This document shows positions 42,283 through 51,776 of a stretch of DNA of 64,000 nt, in pieces. Under the pieces are notes generated by a model. That model was not told where the DNA came from. It made no database searches and worked only from the letters and a program-made list of their open reading frames with translations. Origin of the DNA: Bacillus sp. FJAT-27264 (GTDB lineage: Bacteria > Bacillota > Bacilli > Paenibacillales > Paenibacillaceae). The stretch is taken from the NCBI RefSeq assembly GCF_001682855.1, contig NZ_MAQW01000030.1, forward strand, positions 231,939 to 295,938, read 5' to 3'. Position 1 is the stretch's first letter. Each line of letters begins with the position of its first letter. The position numbers were made by a program, and so were the translations under genes.

Positions 42283-43083
42283 ATGAAAGGGGAACAACCA
42301 TTGATTGAGGAACTGCGCAAAATAGGATTATCGGATCTGGAAGCAAGATGTTATCTGACACTCCATGAAGAGGGCAATCTTTCCGGCTATGAAGTGGCCA
42401 AAAGAGTGTCGGTGTCCCGTACAAATGTGTACGCGGCACTCCGATCGCTGACGGACAAAGGCGTGTGCAGGGCTATCGAGGCCGAGCCTGTCCTGTACGA
42501 TGCTGTTCCGATTGGACAGCTGATTAGACTCCTCAAGGCAGACTTTGAGCAGACGGCAGCGAATCTGCTGGAGCAGATGCAGAATCCGGTACGGACGACC
42601 ACCTCTTTTTATAACTGGCAGGGCGAGCGGGCACTGGAGACGGCTATCCGGCGATTAGTTGCGAATGCAGACAAGAGCATTGTGGTTGATCTATGGTCAG
42701 AGGATATCCATTGGGTCGAAGAGGCACTGCTGGAGGCGGAGAATCGGGGCGTGGAAGTGGTGCTGATCACGATTGGTGAAAGCCACACACCACTCAAGAA
42801 TGTTATCGTTCACGAGCGGCAGGAGGTATGGAACGGGGCGGAGAGCCGGCGCTTCTCAATCCTCTGCGATAACCGTTCCGCCTTGATTGGCAGTTTCGGT
42901 AAAACGCTGCGGCTGACGGCTCTGGAAAGTGATCACCCCTCGGTGATCGAATTGCTGCAGAACGGCTTTTATCATGATGTCGTGATGGAAAGAATCGGGC
43001 AGGACTTCGCCGAGGAGCTGACAGCGAAATACGGAAGTCACTATGAGGCGATTATTGGACCATATAAAGGATTGCTTGAGTAG
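42283..43083 (+). CDS. TrmB-family transcriptional regulator
   Basis: 266-residue regulator: an N-terminal winged helix (ARCYLTLHEEGNLSGYEVAK, SRTNVYAALRSLTDKG, residues 20-65), a coiled linker, and a C-terminal phospholipase-D-like domain (SIVVDLWSEDIHWVEEALLE). GGAGAAGG stands nine bases before the ATG. TrmB proteins usually sense sugars or lipids. Divergent placement makes the serine hydrolase gene its most likely local target. Confidence 0.87.
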   Translation: MKGEQPLIEELRKIGLSDLEARCYLTLHEEGNLSGYEVAKRVSVSRTNVYAALRSLTDKGVCRAIEAEPVLYDAVPIGQLIRLLKADFEQTAANLLEQMQNPVRTTTSFYNWQGERALETAIRRLVANADKSIVVDLWSEDIHWVEEALLEAENRGVEVVLITIGESHTPLKNVIVHERQEVWNGAESRRFSILCDNRSALIGSFGKTLRLTALESDHPSVIELLQNGFYHDVVMERIGQDFAEELTAKYGSHYEAIIGPYKGLLE

Positions 43084-43100
43084 GTTTTACAAAAAAATCG

Positions 43101-43144
43101 GGGACAGCATCTGCCACTTTTGTGGCCTGTGTTGTCCCTTTTTG
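43101..43144 (+). terminator. terminator of the TrmB-type regulator gene
   Basis: GGGACA...GCCAC pairs with GTGGC...TGTCCC around TTTT and is followed by TTTTTG, 20 bases after the stop. Confidence 0.9.
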
Positions 43145-43261
43145 TCGTCAGCAATGAATGATTTGGAGAGTTTAAGAATTTCCTGTCGTAAATAAATAAT
43201 GGGAAATTAATGAAGCGGGTGGTATAATTGGTAGATCATGTGTAGAGGAGGATGAACACTT

Positions 43262-45640
43262 TTGAAAAGCAACAGCACTACTTTTATCCAGCAAAAGACT
43301 AGAACAGCACTAGTAGCCACCGTCGCACTCTCTCTGTTATTGCCCGCAGGCCTCGCCGGAGCGGCGAGCTCCGGTACTGTCAGCTCGTCAAGCGTCGTTG
43401 TCTCGTCAAGCGCGGCTAGCGATTCTGCTGCAAACACAGAGGTCGTGGCCGCTGACCCATCCAAGGTGAAATTCTCGAAGGAAGCTGCCATTGCTAAATT
43501 GAAGGAATTATTTCCGATACTTAAAGAGGCTAAAGTTAATTCCACGGAGCTCGGGTCAACCAATAGATTTCCAGTTCCCGCGAATCAAATGGTCTGGAAT
43601 ATTCAGTGGCAATATCAAATTGGAAATTCAGGGTACGGATTCAGTAGTGAAGTAGACGCCTTGAATGGTGATCTGATCAATACCTATCTCTATTTCCCTA
43701 ATCAAATTAATGAAAGTTACTACCCGCCCAAGGTAACAGAAGCCCAGGCGCTAGAAAAAGCACGGGCGTTTATTGCCAAAGCTGCCGCCAGCATTAAGAG
43801 CAGTGATTTGAAATTGCAGGACAACCCTAACTATAATTATGGCAACGCACTATTTGGACCGGTTCGCTACAATTTTTCGTTCAATCTCTTGAAGAATGGA
43901 CTTCCTTCTACGGGCGATAATCTGAATATTACAGTGGATGGAAATGGTGAAGTGGTCTCCTTTCATAAATCTTCAGAGAATCTCGTCTACCCTTCGGCGG
44001 TGCCAAAAGTAACCCTGGCCCAGGCGGAGAAAAGCATTCGGGACAGTTTTGATGTGGCATTGTATTATAATCCGATTTATAAAAATGGAGTACCGGACAG
44101 CTGGATTCTGAGCTGGTCTCCAGTAGAGCAGGCGTTCTATGCTGTTGACGCAGCAACCGGCAAGAAATTGACAGATGAAGGTGTTCCGGTGCCTTCCAGT
44201 TCAGTAACCTACACTGCTGTACCGCAGGCTAAGGAAGTCTTCAAGTCGCAGGGTAGTGCTGAACTTACTGCCGAGCAGGCGGCCAAGCTGGTAGAGAAGG
44301 TGGGGTATATTCCTACTGGGCGCAAGCTGACAAGCAAAACGCTCGGGGATAGCTACCAGAGTCAGAGTCCAGACCGCAAGGTATGGAGACTCTCCTGGGA
44401 TGAAGGACAGCGGAGCTTTGGACCGGGATTTCCGTCCCAATCCTCTGCTGAGATCGATGCGTCTAGCGGAGAAATCATAAACTTCCAGTCAGAGCAGTAC
44501 AACTTTGCTGAAGATGGAAAAACGAAGACTCCGGCTGCACCAGCAGGTGCTAAGAAACTTACAGCCGCAGAAGCCGCGCAGAAGGCTACTGCCCTAATCA
44601 ATGTACTCTACCCGCAAGCCAGCAGTACATTGAAGCAGATTGAATATGGCGCTGAATGGAGTACGCTTCCAGATGGCGCAGGCTATAGATATCAGTACAT
44701 TCTCCAGCACAATGGAATTCCTGTAAGCGGAAGCACCATCAGTTTGAATCTGGACGTGTACGGAAGATTGGTGGCCTACTACGGTAATCGTTTGAATACT
44801 AACAAAATTACCCAAGAGCCGGTAGGCAAGATTACCAAGCAGGATGCGTTGGAAAAGTACGCAAAGCAATATAAGGTGGAGCTTCAGTATAAACGAACTG
44901 GAGGCTATACTTTCAATAACACTTATGGGGAGCCAAAGGTGACCCTGGTGTATGCATTGGTGCCGACTGAAGAGAAGAACTCGTACGAAACTTTGAACGC
45001 TGTCACTGGTCAGTGGACGACCATCTACACCAATCCTGTGCAGAAGGGTGCTGATGCCAGTGATATCAAGGGTCATGCTGCTGAACAGCAGCTTAACGAA
45101 CTTCTGAAATACGGAGTATTCGAGGTGGATGGGAGCGGCAAATTAAATCCTGATCAGGAAGTTACTGCCGGGGATTTGATTACCTATTTGGCGAAAGCTA
45201 CTCAGCCTTACTACGCCGAATATTATAATAATGGTAGTGAGCGTAAAGCAACAGCTGGCACCAGTGTGGATAGCCCGTATTATGATGCTGTGAGTTTTGC
45301 AGTGCAAAGCGGCTGGATTAACAAGGATACAGCGATCCAAGCTGATAAGAAAGTGACTCGTGAGCAGTTGGCTGTTCTGCTAACCTCTTTTGTGAAATAC
45401 AGCAAAATCTCGTCCTACCTCGATAAGGATGCTGTGGTAGAACAGTTCAGTGATGCATCCGCTATCGTTAATAAGGGTGCGGTAGCTCTCACAGTGAAGC
45501 TGGGGCTTCTGAAGGATGAAGGTGGCAAGTTCAACCCAGGGCAGAATGTAACAAAGGCGCAAGTTGCCACTATTATAATGAAGCTGGTAGAACTGCAAGG
45601 TAAAACGGATCAGATTATTGGTAATAACAACAGATACTAG
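43262..45640 (+). CDS. secreted YcdB/PepSY-repeat protein with C-terminal SLH domains
   Basis: 792-residue surface protein. A signal peptide ends near LAGAAS (about residue 35), followed by a Ser/Val linker. Residues 75-590 contain four YcdB/PepSY-like repeats, each opening with a helix rich in Ala and Lys (KEAAIAKLKELFP, LAQAEKSIRDSF, AEQAAKLVEKVG, AAEAAQKATALIN). Residues 600-785 hold three S-layer-homology units (VTAGDLITYLAK, VTREQLAVLLTSF, VTKAQVATIIMKL) that bind pyruvylated wall polymer. Start is TTG with GAGGAGG nine bases upstream. PepSY units often restrain peptidases; the actual partner is unknown. Confidence 0.88.
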   Translation: MKSNSTTFIQQKTRTALVATVALSLLLPAGLAGAASSGTVSSSSVVVSSSAASDSAANTEVVAADPSKVKFSKEAAIAKLKELFPILKEAKVNSTELGSTNRFPVPANQMVWNIQWQYQIGNSGYGFSSEVDALNGDLINTYLYFPNQINESYYPPKVTEAQALEKARAFIAKAAASIKSSDLKLQDNPNYNYGNALFGPVRYNFSFNLLKNGLPSTGDNLNITVDGNGEVVSFHKSSENLVYPSAVPKVTLAQAEKSIRDSFDVALYYNPIYKNGVPDSWILSWSPVEQAFYAVDAATGKKLTDEGVPVPSSSVTYTAVPQAKEVFKSQGSAELTAEQAAKLVEKVGYIPTGRKLTSKTLGDSYQSQSPDRKVWRLSWDEGQRSFGPGFPSQSSAEIDASSGEIINFQSEQYNFAEDGKTKTPAAPAGAKKLTAAEAAQKATALINVLYPQASSTLKQIEYGAEWSTLPDGAGYRYQYILQHNGIPVSGSTISLNLDVYGRLVAYYGNRLNTNKITQEPVGKITKQDALEKYAKQYKVELQYKRTGGYTFNNTYGEPKVTLVYALVPTEEKNSYETLNAVTGQWTTIYTNPVQKGADASDIKGHAAEQQLNELLKYGVFEVDGSGKLNPDQEVTAGDLITYLAKATQPYYAEYYNNGSERKATAGTSVDSPYYDAVSFAVQSGWINKDTAIQADKKVTREQLAVLLTSFVKYSKISSYLDKDAVVEQFSDASAIVNKGAVALTVKLGLLKDEGGKFNPGQNVTKAQVATIIMKLVELQGKTDQIIGNNNRY

Positions 45641-45663
45641 TCCAATTATAAGCTTGTACCAAA

Positions 45664-45711
45664 AGAACAGCCTGCTCTCCGCCATATGGCGGGGCAGGCT
45701 GTTTTGTTTTT
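45664..45711. terminator. bidirectional terminator between SLH protein gene and terC
   Basis: AACAGCCTGC pairs with GCAGGCTGTT, with an inner CCGCC/GGCGG stem, flanked by A-rich and TTTTGTTTTT sequence. It serves both convergent genes. Confidence 0.88.
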
Positions 45712-45724
45712 GCAGGATTCGCTA

Positions 45725-46546
45725 TTACTTGCTGGGCTGTTTATTCGCTTCCTTGAGCGGGTTGTCATGAGGCTGCTCTTCCTCTTTCTTACTGCTCATG
45801 AACCATCCGATTACAGCAATAAGCACTAATACTACGTAGAAGGTTAATTTCCACCAGGTGCTGTGGGCAAAGTCCTCAGACAGCACGCCGAGTGAAGGAT
45901 GCGCCATGGTGATGATCGCTAGCTTGACGCCGACCCAGCCGACGATGAAGAAGGCTGCAATCTCAAGTCCAGGGCGGGAATGGAGCAGCTTGACGAAGAA
46001 GGTAGCTGCAAAACGCATAATGACCAGTCCGATGAATCCGCCAGCGAAGATGACCAGGAATTGTCCACCGTCGAGGCCTCCAATTTTAGGCAAGCCACTT
46101 GCAGGGAGCGCTACGGCCAAAGCTACAGCTGCCAGGATGGAATCGACGGCAAAAGCGATATCAGCGATCTCGACTTTAAGTACGGTAAACCAGAAGCTCG
46201 ATTTCTTTTTAGCCCCAGGGATCTCGCCCTCAATAGTTTCTTCGGTAGCGGGCTTCTTGACCAATAGTTTTCGGAAAATGTGGTTACCCGCAATAAATAA
46301 CAGATAAATTGCACCAATAGCTTGTACCTGCCATATATCTACCAGATAAGAGATGACAAATAGTGAACCGAAACGGAATATAAATGCCCCGGCCAATCCG
46401 TAGAACAGTGCTTTCTTCCTCTCTGCATCCGGCAGGTGCTTGACCATAATAGCCAGAACCAGCGCATTGTCTGCCGCTAGTAGCCCCTCCAGTGCTACGA
46501 GGACGAGCAGTACCCATCCATACTCTAATAATAATCCCCAATCCAT
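45725..46546 (-). CDS. TerC-family manganese exporter (YkoY/MeeY-like)
   Basis: 273-residue membrane protein with about seven hydrophobic segments. LEGLLAADNALVLAIM near residue 20 carries the membrane Asp-Asn of TerC proteins, repeated as VEIADIAFAVDSILA in the second half. A Lys/Glu-rich tail follows. TerC proteins YkoY/MeeY and MeeF of Bacillus export Mn2+ to load secreted enzymes. A yybP-ykoY riboswitch directly upstream supports manganese as ligand. GAGGAGG precedes the ATG. Confidence 0.93.
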   Translation of the reverse strand: MDWGLLLEYGWVLLVLVALEGLLAADNALVLAIMVKHLPDAERKKALFYGLAGAFIFRFGSLFVISYLVDIWQVQAIGAIYLLFIAGNHIFRKLLVKKPATEETIEGEIPGAKKKSSFWFTVLKVEIADIAFAVDSILAAVALAVALPASGLPKIGGLDGGQFLVIFAGGFIGLVIMRFAATFFVKLLHSRPGLEIAAFFIVGWVGVKLAIITMAHPSLGVLSEDFAHSTWWKLTFYVVLVLIAVIGWFMSSKKEEEQPHDNPLKEANKQPSK

Positions 46547-46624
46547 TGTTGTTTCCTCCTCTTTGACTGTAAGTATCCCGTAAAGAGATACTCATTATAC
46601 CATAAAATGGTAATTATAATATAT

Positions 46625-46690
46625 AAAAAAGACCTTTACCAAACAGATTAGCCTTTGGAATAAAGGTCTAACCTGATTGGTAAAGGTCTC
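46625..46690 (-). terminator. riboswitch-controlled terminator before terC
   Basis: On the minus strand GACCTTTACCAA (46688-46677) pairs perfectly with TTGGTAAAGGTC (46642-46631), followed by TTTTTT. Inner TTAG/CTAA and CTTT/AAAG stems extend it. The left arm is also the 3' strand of aptamer helix P1, so the two folds exclude each other. Confidence 0.92.
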
Positions 46691-46782
46691 GCTAACAATG
46701 TATATTGCCAATAAAGCCGGAGAACATCCTCACGTTCTCGTACTGACGACTTTACTTAACAGCTACTCCCCTTTACGGGATA
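46679..46782 (-). promoter_or_regulatory. yybP-ykoY manganese riboswitch (aptamer)
   Basis: Read on the minus strand, GTAAAGGGGAGTAGC, then GTCGTCAGTACG, ACATTGTTAGCGAGACC and CCTTTAC reproduce the conserved order of this class: P1 (GTAAAGG with CCTTTAC), the L1 GGGGAGTAGC and the L3 GCGAGACC. Mn2+ binding should stabilise P1 and prevent the terminator, switching terC on when Mn is high. Together with the terminator this explains much of the 424-base gap 46547-46970; promoter signals are unclear. Confidence 0.92.
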
Positions 46783-46970
46783 TATGAAATTTTGAAGTTT
46801 CAGTAATGATTCTAGGTAGATCATATATTAGTTGAATCCCCATGTCAATGGTTGTGTGAGTGATCACGGGGCATGAAGATTTTACTTTTGCATGTAGTGG
46901 GGTTAGGATGTGCATATGAGGTCTACATAATTAATAGGGCATCGAATTTACGTGAAAGAGGGCGTGATCC

Positions 46971-48092
46971 ATGATGAAAAAGCCGAGGCTTACGTTCCTG
47001 ACCGCTGCGCTACTGCTCTTCTTGGCGGCTTGCAGCAGTTTAGCGCCTGCACCCGAAGGGGTCAAGGATAACAACAGCAATAAGGAATATCCCCCTGTTC
47101 AGGCGGAAATTCCATTTCTAGTCTACCGTGCGGCGGATGGAGACAGCGGAACGGCGAAGCTGGGAACCTGGGACCTCTCCCGATCAGAGATAGCCTACGG
47201 AGATGATCTCTATTCGTATAGCGGTTACCATGGTTCACCACTGTATTGGAGCGGAACCACATTAGTTTTAGATAGGCAAAATACCGTGCCCGTAAGCGGA
47301 TCAGATCATGGCTACATGCTTCAGCTGACCGATGTGAAGCAGATGCCTGAGGAGCAGGAGTATGTGTTCAAAGGGTTTGAGGTGGCCGGTTCTGGAAACG
47401 AAGAGAACCCTGAGTACACAATACAGGATCAAGAAGGCAGTTATAAGCTTACTCAGAATGAGCTTCCGGCGTTTACAGACAGACGCTTCTATCTGGCTAA
47501 CGCAACTGCTACGAAGGATAATAGAGGCTTCAGACTTGTTTTTACGGCAGCACCCAAAGTCTTTAAGCCGGGCGAGGGTTGGATCGTCGTTGTTGATTAC
47601 AGCAAGACTTCGTCTGCATTCTCGGTAACGGAATTTTCTGCAACAGGACTGCCTTTTGGCGATATGATTGTGAGTCCTGGTAATTCAATATTGGATGGCG
47701 ACCGCCTGTACGTATGGAGAAGCAGGGACTTCGGATATTTTGATCTGAAGAAAGAGACCTTTGTTACGCAAAGTGCGATTTATAAGGACATTCAGGATTT
47801 CCTGCCAGACCGGAAGCCGAATCCGAATGTGGACCCGCAGATCATTCCTGTCGGCCATGTCGGCAACTTGCTCCTGCTTTATGATCCCACGTTGTACTTT
47901 GACGAGAACACCAGTGGAGCAGTGGTGTACGCCTATAATGGCGAGACACCTGCTGGCAAGTTGCTGATCAAGGGGGATCAGCTAACTATTTACGACAGCA
48001 ATAACAAGCAGGTCGGTGAGCCGCAGGCTTTTGATTACACCCTCATGGGTAGCGAGCAGTTTTCTTTTCCGAAAGTGATGGGTGATAAATAA
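46971..48092 (+). CDS. hypothetical lipoprotein (373 aa)
   Basis: Not recognised. The N-terminus MMKKPRLTFLTAALLLFLAAC has a lipobox LAAC, so it is probably anchored outside the membrane. The mature part is rich in beta-strand-like, Tyr/Gly/Asp-containing stretches (YGDDLYSYSGYHGSPLYW, RLYVWRSRDFGYFDLKK) like those of WD/Kelch-type propeller proteins, but no clear repeats. Only a weak AGAGGG site precedes the ATG. It is monocistronic, ending at a bidirectional terminator. Confidence 0.7.
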   Translation: MMKKPRLTFLTAALLLFLAACSSLAPAPEGVKDNNSNKEYPPVQAEIPFLVYRAADGDSGTAKLGTWDLSRSEIAYGDDLYSYSGYHGSPLYWSGTTLVLDRQNTVPVSGSDHGYMLQLTDVKQMPEEQEYVFKGFEVAGSGNEENPEYTIQDQEGSYKLTQNELPAFTDRRFYLANATATKDNRGFRLVFTAAPKVFKPGEGWIVVVDYSKTSSAFSVTEFSATGLPFGDMIVSPGNSILDGDRLYVWRSRDFGYFDLKKETFVTQSAIYKDIQDFLPDRKPNPNVDPQIIPVGHVGNLLLLYDPTLYFDENTSGAVVYAYNGETPAGKLLIKGDQLTIYDSNNKQVGEPQAFDYTLMGSEQFSFPKVMGDK

Positions 48093-48141
48093 GGATATTT
48101 GCAAGGATGGATACGAACAAGGAATGGATATGGACAAAAAC

Positions 48142-48184
48142 AAAAGCATGGAGACTCTCATTCCGCGAGAGTTCCCATGCTTTT
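48142..48184. terminator. bidirectional terminator between lipoprotein gene and sugar permease gene
   Basis: AAAAGCATGG pairs with CCATGCTTTT, with an inner ACTCTC/GAGAGT stem. Both strands end in T-runs. Confidence 0.88.
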
Positions 48185-48199
48185 CTTATACCTAGAAGC

Positions 48200-49090
48200 T
48201 TAGCCTTTAACCGCTCCGGCTGTAATCCCTTTGGTCATTTGCTCGGTGAAGAGCAGGTAGATCAGGATCGTCGGGATGGCGATAATCGTCATAACCGCGA
48301 ACTGTGCGCCGTAGTTGGACGAATATTCACCAGCGAATTTCATGATGGAGAAGGGGATGGTCTTCAGATCCTCCGAAGTGAGGAAGGTATTTGCCATAAT
48401 GAATTCATTCCAGGTGCTGATGAAATTGAGTACGCAGACCGTAGCCAGTGCAGGCTTGGTGATCGGAAAAATGATTTTGAAAATGACGCCGTAAATGCTG
48501 GCCCCGTCAATCACTGCAGACTCTTCAATTGCACGCGGAATGGTCTCCAGAAACCCGGTCATAATCAGCACACTCATCGGGATCACGATAGCTGAGTATG
48601 GCAGGATCAGGGTGTACATATTGTTGAGCATGCCCAGCTTGTTGAACAGAATGAAGTTCGGCAGCAGAGTGGCATGGATCGGAATAATCATCCCCATCAT
48701 GATCAGGGAGAGAACAACTCCGCTCAGCTTCCATTTCATACGGGTGAACGCATAACCCATCATCAGGGAGACTAGGGCTGACAGCATCACCGTAATGACT
48801 GTAATGATAAGGCTGTTGGCAAAATAGCGCGGGACCCGCCCGTAGGTAAAGGCATTAACGTAATTCTGCCATTGCGGCGGGGACGGCCATTTCAAAAATG
48901 AGCTTCCGAAGAATTCACCGCTTTTTAGCAGGGAGTAGTCTACCAGCCAGATCAGCGGGAAGAGCTGAAACAAGGCAATCAGGATTAGGAAAGCCATCAT
49001 TAGGATTTTACCGCCAGATACCTTGCGGCGTTCCTCTTTATGCGGCTTTGTGCTTGGCAGTGGAGCTGCCGGCGATAAGGAATTGGTCAT
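48200..49090 (-). CDS. carbohydrate ABC transporter permease, MalG type
   Basis: 296-residue inner subunit of a CUT1 sugar importer. Six membrane segments are visible; the EAA loop reads EESAVIDGASIYGVIFKIIFP. CGGAGG precedes the ATG. It lies 61 bases after the MalF-type gene, and no ATPase gene is in the operon, so a shared MsmK-type ATPase from elsewhere probably energises it. Confidence 0.93.
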   Translation of the reverse strand: MTNSLSPAAPLPSTKPHKEERRKVSGGKILMMAFLILIALFQLFPLIWLVDYSLLKSGEFFGSSFLKWPSPPQWQNYVNAFTYGRVPRYFANSLIITVITVMLSALVSLMMGYAFTRMKWKLSGVVLSLIMMGMIIPIHATLLPNFILFNKLGMLNNMYTLILPYSAIVIPMSVLIMTGFLETIPRAIEESAVIDGASIYGVIFKIIFPITKPALATVCVLNFISTWNEFIMANTFLTSEDLKTIPFSIMKFAGEYSSNYGAQFAVMTIIAIPTILIYLLFTEQMTKGITAGAVKG

Positions 49091-49151
49091 ATGGGTTCCT
49101 CCGGTTACAGTCTTTTCTTAGAGTTATAGAAATGCCGGTAATCGCCCGGCG

Positions 49152-50036
49152 CTAGAATTCACCGATATCTTTTTTGAGTACCTTGTTCAGCACAACTGTA
49201 AGTACAAGGCAGAAGATGATGAACAAGATCGAAATCGCATTCCCGTAACCGTACAGCGACGAGGAGAAGGCGGTTTTGTACAAGTAGTTGCCAAGGAACT
49301 GTGTGCTGTTTGCCGGACCGCCGTTGGTCATCAGGAATACAGTCTCCATCTGCTTGAGACAAGTCGTTACGGCGATGATGATGGCTACCCGCATCATAGG
49401 GGAGAGCAGTGGAATGATGATGCGTGTGTAGAGCGTGAAGTTATTCGCTCCGTCGATCTTGGCAGCTTCACTCAGGTCACTTGGAATGCCCTGCAAGCCT
49501 GAGTAATAGAGAAGTAGTGCATACCCGAATCCTTGCCACATGACGACGATGATAATACACCAGATGGCTGTATTGGGATCACCGAGCCAGTCATGCTTCA
49601 GGGCCTCCAAGCCAATGCCGTCCAGCAACTTGTTGAGCAGACCGTAATTGGGATGGAAAATACTGCTCCAAAGCTTGGCAGTTACAACAATGGAGATAAC
49701 TGCGGGAATGAAGAAGATGGTACGGAATACCTTCTCGTATTTGCCGGCATGTGTCAGGAAGATCGCCAGCAGAATGGCGAAGGGATGCTGTAGGAATACG
49801 GTTGCGGCCGTCAGCAGCAGTGCGTTGCCCAGCGAGGTCCAGAATACTTTGTCGTGAAACAGGATCTCACGGTAATTGTCCAAGCCGATAAAGTTGTATT
49901 TGCCGATTCCGCCCCAGTCTGTCGAGCCGTAGTAGGCACTCATAAAGATAGGAATGCAGATCATAAAGGCAAACAGGAACAGACCGGGCGCGATCAGCAG
50001 GGCAATTGCTTTTTTGTCGCTTAATACTCTGTGCAT
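49152..50036 (-). CDS. carbohydrate ABC transporter permease, MalF type
   Basis: 294-residue partner subunit. Hydrophobic segments start with ALLIAPGLFLFAFMICIPI; the EAA loop reads SEAAKIDGANNFTLYTRIIIP. The ribosome site is GGACGGAG. It is separated from the binding-protein gene by a hairpin that should lower its expression compared with the receptor. Confidence 0.93.
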   Translation of the reverse strand: MHRVLSDKKAIALLIAPGLFLFAFMICIPIFMSAYYGSTDWGGIGKYNFIGLDNYREILFHDKVFWTSLGNALLLTAATVFLQHPFAILLAIFLTHAGKYEKVFRTIFFIPAVISIVVTAKLWSSIFHPNYGLLNKLLDGIGLEALKHDWLGDPNTAIWCIIIVVMWQGFGYALLLYYSGLQGIPSDLSEAAKIDGANNFTLYTRIIIPLLSPMMRVAIIIAVTTCLKQMETVFLMTNGGPANSTQFLGNYLYKTAFSSSLYGYGNAISILFIIFCLVLTVVLNKVLKKDIGEF

Positions 50037-50136
50037 GGAATCTCCGTCCTTTTAAAAGGGTAATCTATCTACTTCCATCGTACCGGGAAGATACCCGGCG
50101 GAACATGCCGTAAATTTCAGATCGTTGTATGTATTT

Positions 50137-50176
50137 TTTAAAAAGAAAACCCCCGGCTCTGGAATAAGCCGGGGGT
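50137..50176 (-). terminator. attenuating terminator between sugar receptor and permease genes
   Basis: On the minus strand ACCCCCGGCT pairs with AGCCGGGGGT and is followed by TTTCTTTTT. It is 33 bases beyond the receptor stop; partial read-through would give excess receptor over permeases. Confidence 0.88.
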
Positions 50177-50208
50177 CTTAAGGATAGGGGGATGTGCAAG
50201 TCTATGAC

Positions 50209-51579
50209 TTACTTGCCGGCGAATTTATCCGAAGCGGCATCCAGCGCTTTGGCGAAGTCTTCGGCAGACATTTTATCGGACAGCAAGCTTTGGTGAGCCT
50301 CCATAACCTTTTGCTTGAACTCGTCATCACCGATATCCTGCAGCGGCGTGCCGCTGGAAGATGTCATAGTGCTGAAGACGTCGATAAGTTCTTTTTGGAG
50401 ATTGGTTTCAGAGCCAGTCAGGAATTGGTCAAACTGCTGCGCAGGTGTACCCGCGCCGGCTTGCCAGAGCAATTTGGACCAGTTCTCTGGAGTGAAGAAG
50501 TACTTCAGGAACTCTACAGCAGCCTCAGGATGCTTGGAGTTCTTGCTGACCGCATACCCGCCACCGTACCATGCAGCGACATCTGTAGTCTTGCCCTTGT
50601 CAGACGCAGGGAAGGCGAATGCACCTACATTGTTGCGGAAGTCATCCGAGAAGTTCTCGTCAGTAGCTAGACCGGATTCCCAGGCACCCATGAAGAACAT
50701 CGCAGCTTGACCTTGACCGAACAGGTTGCGCGCTGCGCCGTAGTCAGCTGTTAACCAGCCGTCAGCGAAGGCTTTGGCATCCGCGAATGCCTTCATGTCC
50801 TTAGCAGCAGTAACGAGATCAGCGTCGGTGAAGGAGATTTTGCGGGCAACCGCTTCATCCATTTTGTTGAAATCGCCGTTCACACGCTGAGCGGCAAATT
50901 CATACCAGATTGGCAGAGTCCAGGCATCCATACCGTTCATGGCAATCGGGTTGATTTTCTTGTCGCGAAGCTTTTTAACAACATCCATTAGCTCAGCAGT
51001 AGTCTTAGGTACTTCAAGGCCATTATCGGCGAAGATTTTTTTGTTATAGTACATGACCATATAGTCGGCTCCGCGTGGCAGACCGTACAGCTTGCCGTCT
51101 TTGCTGAAGCCGTCCATGGAACCGGCTACAAATTGATCGCCTTCAAAATCAGCCTTATTCAATTCAAGCAGCAGATCGTTGTCCAGCAGCGGGCTCAGGA
51201 AAGACGGTTGACCCCAGGCCTGGATGATGTCCGGCAACTGGTTGCTGGAAGCATAGACTTTGATTTTGGATTTATAAGGCTCATCTTGAAGCGCTTCCAC
51301 TTCTATTTTGACGTTGGGATGCTCTTTCATGTACGCATCAATAATATCCTGTTCCACTTTGCCGGAGCCGTTGGCGCGATCGGCGAGTGCGGTGAAGAAC
51401 TTTAGTGTAACTTTCTCTTCGGGTGCATTTCCCCCTGAGTTGGTGGCAGTATCCGTGGACTTCGGTGCATCTGTAGGTGCATTCGCAACTGGTTCATTAT
51501 TGCCGCCGCCGCAGCCTGCCAGTCCGACTGACACCATCAGACTTGCCAGCACAAGCTTTATTCCTTTTCCGTTCATCAT
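50209..51579 (-). CDS. extracellular sugar-binding lipoprotein (family 1)
   Basis: 456-residue receptor. The signal ends at the lipobox GLAGC, followed by Gly/Asn and an Ala/Pro/Thr linker. EEKVTLKFFTALADRANGSG, HPNVKIEVEALQ, YGLPRGADYMVMYYNKKIF and GQGQAAMFFMGAWE are family-1 segments. ATG 51579 (or 51576) has AAAGGTGG upstream; the frame opens at 51606. It is divergent from a YesM/YesN-type pair that probably controls it. Confidence 0.92.
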   Translation of the reverse strand: MMNGKGIKLVLASLMVSVGLAGCGGGNNEPVANAPTDAPKSTDTATNSGGNAPEEKVTLKFFTALADRANGSGKVEQDIIDAYMKEHPNVKIEVEALQDEPYKSKIKVYASSNQLPDIIQAWGQPSFLSPLLDNDLLLELNKADFEGDQFVAGSMDGFSKDGKLYGLPRGADYMVMYYNKKIFADNGLEVPKTTAELMDVVKKLRDKKINPIAMNGMDAWTLPIWYEFAAQRVNGDFNKMDEAVARKISFTDADLVTAAKDMKAFADAKAFADGWLTADYGAARNLFGQGQAAMFFMGAWESGLATDENFSDDFRNNVGAFAFPASDKGKTTDVAAWYGGGYAVSKNSKHPEAAVEFLKYFFTPENWSKLLWQAGAGTPAQQFDQFLTGSETNLQKELIDVFSTMTSSSGTPLQDIGDDEFKQKVMEAHQSLLSDKMSAEDFAKALDAASDKFAGK

Positions 51580-51776
51580 AAACCCACCTTTTTTTGGAGA
51601 TGTCATATTTTCGTTGCATTCTCATCTTAAAAGGTTCCGGCCCGCATAAACATGGTCCAAAATTAAGAAATATGTACTCATTTTTCAGTTCTTGTAAAAA
51701 GCGCGTCCGGTCTTTTCGATTTTACGCTATAATTGTTTTACCAATAAACTCCTATTTATAAAAGAAGGTGGTTCCC

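Noticed and set aside
42101..42286. 61-codon frame before the TrmB-type gene
   Set aside because: No ribosome site, unusual composition, and it overlaps the divergent promoter region.
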